The notes under the pieces were generated by a model, which had not been told where the DNA came from, did not search any database, and was given only the letters and a program-made list of their open reading frames with translations. From NCBI RefSeq assembly GCF_014652135.1, contig NZ_BMYF01000006.1, positions 47,516 to 111,515 on the forward strand: a DNA stretch of 64,000 bases. Reading direction: 5' to 3'. This stretch comes from Mongoliitalea lutea. Lineage in GTDB: Bacteria; Bacteroidota; Bacteroidia; Cytophagales; Cyclobacteriaceae. Shown here in pieces: positions 17,947 through 27,411 of this stretch (position 1 is its first letter; each line of letters opens with the position of its first letter). The translations under genes and the position numbers were made by a program.

Positions 17947-20559
17947 ATGGATTTCAAAGAATATACAATCAAGTCGCAGGAAGCTATCCAAAAGGCAGCT
18001 GAACTTGCGATGGCCGCACAACAACAAGCCATAGAACCTACACATATCTTGAAGGGGATTTTGGCAGACGATGAACATGTGGTGGATTTTCTTTTTAAAA
18101 AATCTGCTATCAATAAGTCATTGTTGACTCAAAAGTTGGATGCTCTACTAGCCAGTTTGCCCAAAGTAAGTGGACAGCAACCCTATTTATCCCATGCCTC
18201 TCAGCAAGTACTAACAAAAGCAAAAGAGCAGTTGAAAAGTTTTGGAGATGAGTTTGTAGCTATCGAACATTTGCTTTTGGGAATGTTAGCCGGATCAGAT
18301 AAGACAGCCCAGCTATTAAAAGATCTCGGCTTAAATGAGAAAAGCCTGAAAGAATCAATCAAGGAACTAAGACAAGGGAATAAAGTGACAGATCAAAATG
18401 CAGAATCCAAGTACAGGGCTTTGGAGAAATATTCCAAAAATCTGAACGAATTAGCCAAGAAAGGGAAAATTGACCCTGTGATTGGTAGGGATGAAGAAAT
18501 CAGGAGAGTATTGCAGATTTTGGCCCGTAGGACCAAAAACAATCCTATCCTTTTGGGAGAACCAGGAGTGGGGAAAACGGCTATCGTGGAAGGCCTCGCC
18601 CAGCGTATCGTCAGTGGTGACGTGCCTGAAAACCTCAAATCAAAAACCCTCATCTCCTTAGATATGGGGTTGTTAGTGGCAGGTGCCAAATACAAAGGTG
18701 AATTTGAAGAGCGCTTAAAAGCAGTCATCAAAGAGGTGACCGATTCAGATGGTGAAATCATCTTATTCATTGATGAAATCCACACGCTTATCGGTGCAGG
18801 TGGAGGAGGAGAAGGAGCCATGGATGCCGCCAATCTCTTGAAACCAGCCTTGGCAAGGGGTGAATTGCATGCCATCGGTGCGACTACCTTGAAAGAATAT
18901 CAAAAATACATTGAGAAAGATAAGGCATTGGAGCGAAGGTTTCAGGCTGTGATGGTGGATGAACCGGATGCTGCTGACGCAATTTCTATCCTGAGAGGTA
19001 TCAAAGACAAATATGAATTACACCACGGGGTGAGAATCAAGGATGATGCAGTCATCGCGGCTGTGGAATTATCCCAGCGATACATTTCTGACAGATTCCT
19101 ACCAGATAAAGCCATTGACTTGATGGATGAGGCTGCGGCCAAATTGCGTATGGAAATCGATTCCCTTCCTCAGGAATTGGATGAGCTGTATCGACGTATC
19201 ATGCAATTGGAAATAGAGCGGGAAGCCATCAGGAGAGAAAATAATAAAGACAAGGAAGCTGTCCTCAGCAAAGAAATCGCTGGCTTAAGCGAAAGAAGGC
19301 AAGCAGTTAAAGCTAAGTGGGAAGCGGAAAAGGCTGTTATCATGGGTATTCGAAGAGAAAAAGAAGCCATTGATAAGTTTAAGCTGGAAGCCGAGCAAGC
19401 GGAGCGAGCAGGAGATTTTGGGAAAGTAGCCGAAATCAGATACGGTAAGATTATAGAAGCTGAGCAAAAGTTGGAGTCATTCAAAAAGCAATTGGATGAT
19501 ATGCAGCAAGGTTCGCCTCTACTGAAAGAAGAAGTGGATAATGAGGATATTGCCGCGGTAGTTTCCAAGTGGACTGGTATTCCTTTGTCCAAAATGATCC
19601 AAAGTGAGCGGGAAAAACTCCTGCACTTAGAGGATGAATTAGGGAAGCGCGTAGCTGGTCAAACGGAGGCAATTGTTGCTTTATCAGATGCGGTAAGGAG
19701 AAGCCGTGCAGGATTACAGGATCCAAAGCGACCAATTGGTTCATTTATCTTCATGGGTACCACCGGTGTCGGTAAGACCGAACTTGCAAAAGCTTTGGCT
19801 GAATATCTCTTTAACGATGAAAACGCCATGGTGAGGATCGATATGTCCGAGTATCAGGAGCGACATGCCGTATCTCGATTGGTGGGAGCGCCTCCAGGAT
19901 ATGTGGGGTATGATGAGGGGGGACAATTGACGGAGGCTGTTCGTCGCAAGCCTTATTCTGTAGTCTTATTAGATGAGATTGAAAAGGCTCACCCAGATGT
20001 TTTCAATATCTTGCTACAAGTATTGGATGATGGTCGCTTGACGGATAATAAAGGTCGAATTGCCAATTTCAAAAACACCATCATCATCTTGACGACCAAT
20101 ATAGGCTCGCACCTGATTCAGGAGCGCTTCGCTGAGATGGAGGAATGGAATAAAGAAGCAGTGATGGAAAAAACCAAGCAAGAAGTGTATGAATTGCTTC
20201 AAAAGTCTGTTCGTCCGGAATTCCTCAACCGTATTGACGAAACCATCATGTTTGAGCCATTGACCAAGTCAGTGACCAGAAAGATTGTCGATATACAATG
20301 GAAAGAAATTCAAAAACGCTTGGCAGAAGCAACTATCGAAATTGAAGCTACTCAAGAAGTATTGGATTATTTGGGTGAAGTCGGTTTTGATCCGCAGTTT
20401 GGAGCGAGACCATTGAAGCGAACCATGCAGCGACTGATTTTGAATGAGCTTTCTAAGCAAATCCTTGCAGGATACATAAAAAATGACTCCGCAGTATTGG
20501 TGGATTTGGATGCAGAAGGTCACGTGTATTTCAAGAATATTGCTGCCGTGGAAGTCTAA
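17947..20559 (+). CDS. clpB: ATP-dependent disaggregase ClpB
   Basis: Hsp100 chaperone that threads aggregated proteins through a hexameric ring together with DnaK. The N-terminal Clp repeat domain (about 1-150) is complete. The first AAA domain has Walker A GEPGVGKT (K210) and Walker B IILFIDEIH. A middle coiled-coil domain (about 405-525) distinguishes ClpB from ClpA/C. The second AAA domain has Walker A GTTGVGKT (K610), Walker B VLLDEIEKAHPD, sensor TTNIGS and the C-terminal GARPLKR motif. There is no IGF/IGL ClpP-binding loop that I can recognise. At 870 residues it is the usual length. I see no CIRCE-type operator in the 170 bases upstream. Confidence 0.97.
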   Translation: MDFKEYTIKSQEAIQKAAELAMAAQQQAIEPTHILKGILADDEHVVDFLFKKSAINKSLLTQKLDALLASLPKVSGQQPYLSHASQQVLTKAKEQLKSFGDEFVAIEHLLLGMLAGSDKTAQLLKDLGLNEKSLKESIKELRQGNKVTDQNAESKYRALEKYSKNLNELAKKGKIDPVIGRDEEIRRVLQILARRTKNNPILLGEPGVGKTAIVEGLAQRIVSGDVPENLKSKTLISLDMGLLVAGAKYKGEFEERLKAVIKEVTDSDGEIILFIDEIHTLIGAGGGGEGAMDAANLLKPALARGELHAIGATTLKEYQKYIEKDKALERRFQAVMVDEPDAADAISILRGIKDKYELHHGVRIKDDAVIAAVELSQRYISDRFLPDKAIDLMDEAAAKLRMEIDSLPQELDELYRRIMQLEIEREAIRRENNKDKEAVLSKEIAGLSERRQAVKAKWEAEKAVIMGIRREKEAIDKFKLEAEQAERAGDFGKVAEIRYGKIIEAEQKLESFKKQLDDMQQGSPLLKEEVDNEDIAAVVSKWTGIPLSKMIQSEREKLLHLEDELGKRVAGQTEAIVALSDAVRRSRAGLQDPKRPIGSFIFMGTTGVGKTELAKALAEYLFNDENAMVRIDMSEYQERHAVSRLVGAPPGYVGYDEGGQLTEAVRRKPYSVVLLDEIEKAHPDVFNILLQVLDDGRLTDNKGRIANFKNTIIILTTNIGSHLIQERFAEMEEWNKEAVMEKTKQEVYELLQKSVRPEFLNRIDETIMFEPLTKSVTRKIVDIQWKEIQKRLAEATIEIEATQEVLDYLGEVGFDPQFGARPLKRTMQRLILNELSKQILAGYIKNDSAVLVDLDAEGHVYFKNIAAVEV

Positions 20560-20586
20560 TCCTTGGAGAAAAATTCCACTAAATAC

Positions 20587-20650
20587 AACCTGTTAGGTTT
20601 TCCATCAGTCTTCATAGAGAGCTGAAAAGGAATTCAACCTAACAGGTTTT
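20587..20650. repeat. Two palindromic 13-mers forming a long hairpin downstream of clpB
   Basis: AACCTGTTAGGTT (20587-20599) and AACCTAACAGGTT (20636-20648) are reverse complements of each other, and each is itself a palindrome with a three-base centre. Together they can form a 13-bp stem with a 36-base loop, followed by TT on the right. It probably works as a clpB terminator. The self-palindromic arms also make it a possible protein-binding site or small intergenic repeat. Confidence 0.6.
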
Positions 20651-20757
20651 GTGTTTAGGTGGATATACGAATTATTAATCATTTTTGGGTTGGAATGCTA
20701 CTGTCGTCAAACTTTTTACCCAGCCCTATGTTCTTTGCATGAATAGATTCAATCGCT

Positions 20758-21333
20758 ATGCTTATCAAGCCCGGTACCACACTCGAGGTTGTATTTAAAG
20801 ATGTTCAACAGGAAGTCCGACGCGGAGTGGTGGATAAAAAACATCCTTTTCGGTTCATTACACTAGCTACTGTTCAAAATGGAATCCCGGAAGCGCGGTA
20901 TGTGGTTCTTCGGAAGATTGATGAGCAGTTTAATTTTTACCTTTATACAGACGCTCGTACCACAAAGGTGAAAGCAATCCAATCCAATCCCTTGGTTTCT
21001 GTTTTGCTTTACCATCCACAAAAAAGAGTACAGGTGCGGGTTCAGGCTTCTGCGATGATTCATCATAAGGATTCATTGGCATCCGATCATTGGATACGGG
21101 TGCAAGGAGATGCTCAAAAGGCATACAATTCAATTTTAGCTCCCGGGGAATTCATCTCAGCTCCCGAACAGGCGTATACTTGGGAGGAGGAACTTTCTAA
21201 TGCTGAAAATTTTGCAGTTGTACTACTTAAACCATATAAACTGGATATTCTTCAGTTGAATGGGCTGGAGCATTTGAGGGCGGCTTTCAATTTTACAGCC
21301 GAGGGTTGGCAAGGAGAGTGGTTGGTTCCTTAA
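20758..21333 (+). CDS. Pyridoxamine 5'-phosphate oxidase-like FMN-binding protein
   Basis: A 191-residue split-barrel flavin-binding protein. The FMN-contact region is recognisable: FRFITLATVQNGIPEARYVVLRKI (about 31-54), FYLYTDARTTKVKAIQSNPLVSVLLYHPQKRVQVRVQA (about 59-97), and the C-terminal WEEELSNAENFAVVLLKPYKLDILQLNGLEHLRAAF. It is shorter than true PdxH in its last segment, and I do not see the PdxH C-terminal RLxxR-type signature, so I call it family level only. A role in vitamin B6 salvage is possible but not shown. Single-gene unit. Confidence 0.8.
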   Translation: MLIKPGTTLEVVFKDVQQEVRRGVVDKKHPFRFITLATVQNGIPEARYVVLRKIDEQFNFYLYTDARTTKVKAIQSNPLVSVLLYHPQKRVQVRVQASAMIHHKDSLASDHWIRVQGDAQKAYNSILAPGEFISAPEQAYTWEEELSNAENFAVVLLKPYKLDILQLNGLEHLRAAFNFTAEGWQGEWLVP

Positions 21334-21494
21334 TAATATTTCCTGACAGTATGTGTCAATAAATTTCTTAACTCATTTTTTGGGAGTACATTTACAGAGT
21401 AGTCGAGTCAAGGTTCTTGTTTCATTTACTTGATGTTTTTTAAGGATCAGAATGAAGGCTCCTCCATACATCGAACAACTAACTAAACTATATT

Positions 21495-21824
21495 ATGTGG
21501 ATAGCTTCTACAGATGGATTCATTTCCATCGTTCAACACCGTGAACTGCCGGACATGTTAATGGTCCGCGCGAGGGTTCGAAAGGATTTGCTCAGTTTAT
21601 TTAAAGAAGAGCAGATTATTGAGACTTTGGATGCGGATTACCGCTTCCGGGTATTGGTTCCAAAAAAGGAAATGGCTGCATTGGTGGCTCAGAAAATTCT
21701 AGATTTGGATTATCTGAATTTCAAAAGTAAAGTGGCCAGGGTCCCTTCTCAGCAAGATAAGCTTACAGCATATCATGAGATCTGGGGAGTGATGTGGGAA
21801 TATGGGAAAAAACAAAATCTTTAA
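21495..21824 (+). CDS. Small conserved hypothetical protein paired with a P-loop kinase
   Basis: A 109-residue soluble protein beginning MWIASTDGFISIVQ, with a central motif MVRARVRKDLLSLF, then YRFRVLVPKKEMAALVAQKI and LDYLNFKSKVA, and ending AYHEIWGVMWEYGK. I recall similar short proteins in many bacterial phyla and some phages (same MW...GFFS, VRARVR, IDYxNFK pattern), but I know of no assigned function. Three bases separate its stop from the P-loop kinase start, so the two are very likely translationally coupled. A 31-codon out-of-frame ORF overlapping its start is considered chance. Confidence 0.75.
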   Translation: MWIASTDGFISIVQHRELPDMLMVRARVRKDLLSLFKEEQIIETLDADYRFRVLVPKKEMAALVAQKILDLDYLNFKSKVARVPSQQDKLTAYHEIWGVMWEYGKKQNL

Positions 21825-21827
21825 TTT

Positions 21828-22310
21828 ATGAGAAAAATAATCTTTGTGCTCGGAATCCCAGGATCGGGAAAAAGCACTTTTATTCAAAAGCACTATGGAG
21901 ATGCTGCTAAGTTTCATGTAATGGATTTGTATCAAGAGAGTATACTTCGCTTTGGGACTATTCAGCCTGTGTTGGATGGATTCAAGGTGGATGAAAATGA
22001 TGCGTATATCGAGTTATACAATGAGGTTCCTTGGGATGCTTTTATGGCTTTTGATGATGGAAAAGTAGTTGTGATTGAGTGCCCTGTGTTGGATGAGGAG
22101 ACCAGCCCATTTATGGAGCTGATTTATCAGGCAAGCGATGCGGGCGTAGAAACAGAAGTAATTTTTCTCACGGTAGAACCTGAAGAAGCTCATCGCAGAG
22201 TCCTGATAGCTGGTCCAGATTATCGCTCTTCTGCCGATATTTTGGAAGAACAGCTGGATGCTTTGGAGTTTTTGATCGATCACTGCAAGCGTAATAAGCT
22301 ACAAGTGTAG
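21828..22310 (+). CDS. Small P-loop NTPase/kinase (AAA_33 or zeta-toxin-like fold)
   Basis: A 160-residue protein starting directly with a Walker A motif, IIFVLGIPGSGKST (K15), as in small nucleotide or metabolite kinases and zeta-type toxins. Further on come a VVVIECPVLDEE strand resembling Walker B and EVIFLTVEPEEAHRR, where the paired arginines may act as the lid. It lacks the longer helical regions of zeta toxins. It is the second gene of a two-gene unit with the small protein upstream. Substrate unknown; a house-cleaning kinase and a toxin-like kinase are both possible. Confidence 0.75.
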   Translation: MRKIIFVLGIPGSGKSTFIQKHYGDAAKFHVMDLYQESILRFGTIQPVLDGFKVDENDAYIELYNEVPWDAFMAFDDGKVVVIECPVLDEETSPFMELIYQASDAGVETEVIFLTVEPEEAHRRVLIAGPDYRSSADILEEQLDALEFLIDHCKRNKLQV

Positions 22311-22503
22311 AGTATTGCTGACTCAGTTTTTCATTTTGATTGAGTGTAAACTAGTCCCAAGAAATGCTGGAGTCATAGGTTAATTCTAAGGGGTATTGAT
22401 TTACAGGTGTTTATGTGTATCTTAGCAAATGGGTTTTGTTAAAAAATCCGAAAACACGTAGCAGAAAGCCCTCATTAACGATTCTGGTACATGAATTGCT
22501 AAG

Positions 22504-23058
22504 ATGCATTTGATGAAAAATATTTTCTTGATCTTATTCTTTATCGGTACATTCCCATTTTTAGTAAGTGGTAATGATAGCATTCCCGTGGTAGAAGAAC
22601 GACTGAAAATTCAGGAGGGAGTGGCTAGTTTTTATGGAAAAAAATTCCATATGAGAAAAACGGCTAATGGTGAAATTTATGATATGCGTGAATTAACTGC
22701 AGCTCATAAATACTTGCCTTTTGGCACTATGCTGAAAGTTACCAATCTTAAAAACGGTCTGGAAGTATGGGTGAGAATCAACGATCGCTTGCCTCAGTCT
22801 TCCAAACGTATCATTGATTTATCCCGTGGTGCAGCAGAGCAATTGGATATGATTCGTGACGGTGTGGTTAAAGTAAGGGTAGAGGTTGAGGATGAAGAGA
22901 TAGTCATGCAGCTTTTGGAGCACTTTCAAGATGAAAAGCCTGAGGACTTACGTTTACGCCTATATGAAAATCCAATTGATGTAGAGTTAGAAAAACCGGT
23001 GATTTTTACCTTTCCTTTAAAAATGGAGCCAATGTTCATTTTGGCATCAGCCAGATAA
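22504..23058 (+). CDS. RlpA-like double-psi beta-barrel protein, exported
   Basis: A signal peptide (second ATG at 22513 is also possible) is followed by the RlpA double-psi beta-barrel domain (about 38-128). Its motifs are [40 protein letters not shown] and [25 protein letters not shown]. Characterised RlpA proteins are lytic transglycosylases acting on denuded glycan strands at the septum. The H and D positions of that family are present in AAHKYLPFG and the IND motif. The C-terminal tail of about 55 residues has no SPOR domain. Single gene with its own terminator. Confidence 0.87.
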   Translation: MHLMKNIFLILFFIGTFPFLVSGNDSIPVVEERLKIQEGVASFYGKKFHMRKTANGEIYDMRELTAAHKYLPFGTMLKVTNLKNGLEVWVRINDRLPQSSKRIIDLSRGAAEQLDMIRDGVVKVRVEVEDEEIVMQLLEHFQDEKPEDLRLRLYENPIDVELEKPVIFTFPLKMEPMFILASAR

Positions 23059-23060
23059 AA

Positions 23061-23090
23061 AAAATCCTGAACCGAAGTCCAGGATTTTTA
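23061..23090 (+). terminator. Rho-independent terminator after the RlpA-like gene
   Basis: AAAATCCTG (23061-23069) pairs with CAGGATTTT (23080-23088) around a ten-base loop. The hairpin starts two bases after the stop and ends in a T run. Confidence 0.8.
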
Positions 23091-23095
23091 AATTT

Positions 23096-23230
23096 TTACT
23101 TTCCAAACACATATCGGATATTGAGACCGAAGCCTCCTGCTCGAAATGCGGCTGTTAGTTGTAGATTTTTTTGAAGGTATAAAGATTTTTTAACAAATGC
23201 ATTTTGATTTCTAGTTAAAAACTTAGTTAT
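23096..23230 (-). pseudogene. C-terminal remnant of an outer-membrane beta-barrel protein
   Basis: On the minus strand 44 sense codons are open before a stop, but there is no start codon or full gene. The last 20 read LTAAFRAGGFGLNIRYVFGK, a typical amphipathic closing strand of a Bacteroidota outer-membrane barrel. No intact parent is in the window. It sits between the RlpA terminator and the adaptor gene, so it is probably the tail of a deleted gene. Chance cannot be excluded at this length. Confidence 0.45.
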
Positions 23231-23258
23231 TTAATGCTTTCAAAATCTACCATATTCT

Positions 23259-24326
23259 ATGAAAGTCAAATTTCCGCATATTCTTTGGGTTTTATTTTTC
23301 CTTGCCATAGCATGTAAAGAAGAAAAACAAAAGGGCGAAGAAATCCCTTTGGAAACTTTCCGTGGAGAAGTAGCTGCCACACCGGTGCGGGTAGCTAAGG
23401 CCGAGCGAAAGTCTTTCGATTACTTGATCAATGCCTCAGGCAAAGTAGAGGCGAGCGAACAGGTCATGGTGGTAATTGAGCGAGCTGGTTATCTCTTAGA
23501 ATTGAATGCCAAAGAAGGAGACTTTGTAGAGAAAGGTAAAGTGCTGGCCAAATTGGATGATACGGAAGCTAAATTAAAGTTGGAGAAGGCAAAAATAGCT
23601 TTGAAAAATGCACAATCTACTTACCAATCGGATTTATTGAGTTTTGAGACAATCCTGAATTCGGGCGATCAGCAAAGGATTACTCAAATAGAAGAGCAAT
23701 TGAAAGCTAAAAGTGGCCTGTTTACAGCCGAGATTGATGTAAAAGAGGCAGAGATGGACTTGGAAAAAACCATTATCAAAGCGCCCATTAGCGGGAGAAT
23801 AGCAGATCTGAAAATCAAGCGGGGAAGTTTGGTCAAGTCGGGAGACGAATTGATGGAAATCATCAGTTCAAATCGTTTGGAATTGAAAGTTAAAGTGTTG
23901 GAGTCCGATATTTCATTGATCAGCTTAGGCCAAAAAGCTGAAATTTATCCAGTAGGAAGTGCCGAGCAACTGACAGGATCAGTACAAAGTATCAACCCTA
24001 AAGTAGATGAAAATGGTTTGGTCCAAGTAGGAATCTTGTTAACTTCTTCCAGTAAATTACTGCCAGGAATGAATGCCCGAGCTATTATCCGTGCACCTCA
24101 AAACAATTCTTTGGTCGTGCCAAAGCAAGCCTTGGTATACCGTTCCCAGAGAGCTGTCGTATTTACTATCGATAAAAATGAATCTAAGTGGAACTATGTA
24201 GAAGTGGGGAAAGATAACGGACAGGAAGTGGAGATTCTTTCGGGGATTGAAGACGGAGCAACAGTGATTACTACCAATAATCTGCAATTAGCCCATCAAG
24301 CACCTGTACAAATCGTAACTGAATAA
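23259..24326 (+). CDS. RND efflux periplasmic adaptor (membrane fusion protein), lipoprotein
   Basis: Adaptor that couples an inner-membrane RND pump to an outer-membrane channel. Lipoprotein signal peptide ending LAIAC, with C19 acylated. Order of domains: barrel-sandwich/lipoyl half (RAGYLLELNAKEGDFVEKGKVLAKLDD, about 82-108), short coiled-coil hairpin (about 110-165), second lipoyl half (TIIKAPISGRIADLKIKRGSLVKSGDEL), beta-barrel (about 205-275) and membrane-proximal domain ending near LAHQAPVQIVTE. It is 355 residues. Three bases separate it from the first permease, so they form one operon. No outer-membrane channel gene is nearby. Confidence 0.92.
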   Translation: MKVKFPHILWVLFFLAIACKEEKQKGEEIPLETFRGEVAATPVRVAKAERKSFDYLINASGKVEASEQVMVVIERAGYLLELNAKEGDFVEKGKVLAKLDDTEAKLKLEKAKIALKNAQSTYQSDLLSFETILNSGDQQRITQIEEQLKAKSGLFTAEIDVKEAEMDLEKTIIKAPISGRIADLKIKRGSLVKSGDELMEIISSNRLELKVKVLESDISLISLGQKAEIYPVGSAEQLTGSVQSINPKVDENGLVQVGILLTSSSKLLPGMNARAIIRAPQNNSLVVPKQALVYRSQRAVVFTIDKNESKWNYVEVGKDNGQEVEILSGIEDGATVITTNNLQLAHQAPVQIVTE

Positions 24327-24329
24327 GCA

Positions 24330-27300
24330 ATGGTTAGATTTTTACTCCAAAGGCCTATTGCGGTCAGCATGATTTTTATAGCCCTGATGGTTTTTGCGGT
24401 GATTGTTTTCCGCAGCTTGCCCATCAGCTTGCTACCACCGATTGATGTTCCTCAGATCGTCATCAAGGTCAATTATCAAAATGCATCCCCTGAGGCTATC
24501 GAGCAAAATGTATTGTCACCGATTCGAGAGTCTTTGATGACATTGAACGGCTTGGAGGATATGGAAAGTAAAGCGGGCTCGGAAGTGGGGAATGTGCGTT
24601 TGACATTTGATTATGGTACGCAGATGGAGTTGGCTTACATAGAAGTCAACGAAAAAATTGACCGCTTGACCAATAACCTCCCCAGTGACCTTCCCAGGCC
24701 TCAAGTCATCCGAATCAATACAAATGATATTCCCATTATTCGGGTACAAGTAATTCCTAAACCAGGGTTTGATTTTACCGAAGTCAGCTTATTGACGGAA
24801 AATGTACTCAAAAAGCGCTTGGAACAGTTGGAAGGGGTATCCCTGGTGGATATCAATGGACGAAAAGAGCGTGTCATTGCCGTAACTCCCAATATCCCTG
24901 CTTTACGGGCCTTGGGCATGACTGCTCAGGAAGTCATCAGTGCAATCCGCTTTGGGAATGAAGAATTACCAGGAATTTCGGTGGAGGATGGTCAGTTTCG
25001 TTATTACTTACGATTAGCAACTCGTGTGAATAATCCGGACGATATTGCTCAACTCCCTGTGACCTCTAAGGATGGGGTAACTATTCCCTTGAATAGAGTG
25101 GCTGATGTGCGTTATGAGATAGCAGATGTCTTGGGCCACCATCTGTATGGCATGGATGAAGGCATGGTCATTACGGTACACAAGCAAGCTGCTGCCAAAA
25201 TGAATGAACTGGTCCCCAAAGTATATGAGGCAGTTGATTTATTCAAAGTGGATTATCCGCAGGTTGATTTTGAATTGACTCAAGATCAGTCTGTATTGCT
25301 CAATGCAGGAATCAGTAATCTACAGACTTCTCTTTTGTTTGGGGGGATGTTTGCCTTTGGGGTCTTGTTTATCTTTATGGGGAATTACCGTATGCCAATA
25401 ATCATCGGTGTTTCTCTTCCCGTATCCTTATTGATTAGCTTTTTGGTTTTCTATTTCTTTGAGGTGTCCATCAACGTGATTTCTTTGTCCGGTCTTGCTT
25501 TAGGTTTGGGGATGTTGATAGACAATTCCATTATTGTGCTCGATAACATTACGAGGAAACGCAAGCAAGGACTTACGCTTTTTGAAGCTTGTGTAGCAGG
25601 GGTAAATGAAGTGATGTCGGCCCTAATCAGCTCTGTATTGACAACTTTGGCTGTTTTTGTGCCTTTGGTGTTCCTGAGTGGTATTTCAGGTGCTTTGTTT
25701 AAAGATCAGGCGATTTCAGTAGCTGCGATCTTAGGTGTATCCTTGATGGTAGCATTTATTCTCTTACCTATGTTGTACCATTTGTTTTTCAAAAGTACCG
25801 AAAGCAAAGGTGTGCAAGGAGAAGACAGTAAACTGTTTTTATGGGTTCTTAAAGGCTACAAGCGTTTGTACAAACGGATTTTTGCTGTCAGAAAATTGAG
25901 TTTTGCTATCTTCTTGGTATTAATCCCACTAGGTTTGGCGCTGTCCCAGCTTTTGGAAGTCAGAGGGCTTCCCCCCATTGAAAAATTCGATGCAGTGGTA
26001 CAGATCAATTGGAATGAACCTATCGGAGTAGAGGAAAATAAAGAGCGGGTGCTCAAACTTTTGGGAGTATTGGAAGGAAATTATGCACAAGCGGAAGCAG
26101 ATGTGGGTGTCCGTCAGTTCTTGTTATTTGATGGAGAAAGCTCCCTTCAAGAGGCAAGTGTGTATTTCTTGTTTGAAACGCAGGAATTGAAGGCTCAAAA
26201 AGTGGGAATGCTAAATCAGTATTTAGACTCCCAATACCCCAATGCTTTCTTTGAAATCACAGATGCTCCCAATGCCTTTGATCAGTTGTTCAATACCAAT
26301 ATTCCTTATTACGAGGTTCGCTGGAAGGATCTAGTATCCAAGAGACCTGTGCCAGAAAGTAAAATGGATGGCTTGTTGGAGCAGTTTCCTGTCAGCGAAT
26401 TCAGTAGAGGACCAGGTTTGCAGAAGGAAGCTTCTGTGGTATTCCGACTGGATGCGGGGAAATTGGCACTTTATGGCATCCCTGCAAATGACTTGCAAGA
26501 AAAGGTAAAACAGCTTTTCGGTTCCTTCACGATCACGGATATTAAGAGATTTGGAGAGATTACCCCGATCAAGTTGAAAACTGAGCGTGCTGACTTTGAG
26601 CGCTTGCTCAGGTCCAATGTGCTGATAGGGAAGGATGGGAATGAATATGCGCTTAGCAATTTTATCAGTTTTGATTATGAAAATCATTACAAGTTTGTAA
26701 CAGCAGATAAAGGCGGGATATATCAATCGGTACTGCTAGAAGATTCGAACCCTGAGCAATACACAAGTGAAATCATGTCGTGGGGCGTGGAAAATAATTT
26801 GGGTGTCAGTTTCTTTGGGCAGTATTTCAAAGATCGGGAGACTATCCAAGAGTTAATTGGGATATTGTTGATTTCAGTGCTTTTGCTTTACTTCATTTTG
26901 GCAGCCCAATTTGAAAATTTCCTTCAACCCCTGATTGTGATATTTACTTTGCCTCTAGGGATTGCAGGTGCATTTATTGTGCTGTTGATTACAGGCACAA
27001 GCTTGAATGTGATGTCGGCCATAGGTCTGGTAGTAATGTTGGGGATCATGGTGAATGATGCGATCCTGAAAATTGATACTATCAACCGTCTTCGAGCCAA
27101 TTACCAAGAACAGTTTTCTGTTCAAGAAGCCTTAGAAAAAGCCTTGTATGAAGCTGGAGAAATCCGACTCAAGCCAATCTTAATGACATCCGTAACCACC
27201 ATCTTGGCATTGCTACCCGTCGTATTTAGTGCCGGTCTCGGAGCCGACCTCCAAAGACCATTGGTCTTTTCGGTAATCGGAGGTTTGACTATCGGAACGT

Positions 27301-27359
27301 TTACAGCTTTGTATTTCGTGCCTTTGGCGTATTGGGTTTTGGTGAGAAAGGATGATTGA
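24330..27359 (+). CDS. RND efflux permease, first of a tandem pair
   Basis: Inner-membrane AcrB-family drug/metabolite pump driven by protons, with twelve predicted membrane helices and two large periplasmic loops. The start is canonical (MVRFLLQRPIAVSMIFIALM), and the porter domain follows (SPEAIEQNVLSPIRESLMTLNGLEDMES). TM4 reads LGLGMLIDNSIIVLDN near residue 398, keeping the first proton-relay Asp but with Asn at the second. TM10 reads GIMVNDAILKID near 905, where AcrB has Lys. Full length at 1009 residues. Downstream lies a second, divergent permease, separated by a repeat element. Substrate unknown. Confidence 0.93.
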   Translation: MVRFLLQRPIAVSMIFIALMVFAVIVFRSLPISLLPPIDVPQIVIKVNYQNASPEAIEQNVLSPIRESLMTLNGLEDMESKAGSEVGNVRLTFDYGTQMELAYIEVNEKIDRLTNNLPSDLPRPQVIRINTNDIPIIRVQVIPKPGFDFTEVSLLTENVLKKRLEQLEGVSLVDINGRKERVIAVTPNIPALRALGMTAQEVISAIRFGNEELPGISVEDGQFRYYLRLATRVNNPDDIAQLPVTSKDGVTIPLNRVADVRYEIADVLGHHLYGMDEGMVITVHKQAAAKMNELVPKVYEAVDLFKVDYPQVDFELTQDQSVLLNAGISNLQTSLLFGGMFAFGVLFIFMGNYRMPIIIGVSLPVSLLISFLVFYFFEVSINVISLSGLALGLGMLIDNSIIVLDNITRKRKQGLTLFEACVAGVNEVMSALISSVLTTLAVFVPLVFLSGISGALFKDQAISVAAILGVSLMVAFILLPMLYHLFFKSTESKGVQGEDSKLFLWVLKGYKRLYKRIFAVRKLSFAIFLVLIPLGLALSQLLEVRGLPPIEKFDAVVQINWNEPIGVEENKERVLKLLGVLEGNYAQAEADVGVRQFLLFDGESSLQEASVYFLFETQELKAQKVGMLNQYLDSQYPNAFFEITDAPNAFDQLFNTNIPYYEVRWKDLVSKRPVPESKMDGLLEQFPVSEFSRGPGLQKEASVVFRLDAGKLALYGIPANDLQEKVKQLFGSFTITDIKRFGEITPIKLKTERADFERLLRSNVLIGKDGNEYALSNFISFDYENHYKFVTADKGGIYQSVLLEDSNPEQYTSEIMSWGVENNLGVSFFGQYFKDRETIQELIGILLISVLLLYFILAAQFENFLQPLIVIFTLPLGIAGAFIVLLITGTSLNVMSAIGLVVMLGIMVNDAILKIDTINRLRANYQEQFSVQEALEKALYEAGEIRLKPILMTSVTTILALLPVVFSAGLGADLQRPLVFSVIGGLTIGTFTALYFVPLAYWVLVRKDD

Positions 27360-27411
27360 GGAATTAGTGGACAGTGTGGAGTGAACAGTGCCTAAAAATT
27401 AGGAATAATAA

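Noticed and set aside
18393..19592. Long minus-strand ORFs opposite clpB
   Set aside because: Codon-bias shadows of a highly conserved gene; serine/alanine-rich and without domain features.
21344..21358. TGACA-N5-TGTCA inverted repeat before the small conserved gene
   Set aside because: Half-sites match those at the hibernation factor, but the spacing differs (5 versus 2) and the distance to a start is 137 bases, so I see no shared operator.
21451..21545. A 31-codon ORF overlapping the start of the small conserved gene
   Set aside because: Out of frame, no family resemblance, and the main gene's own start matches its relatives.
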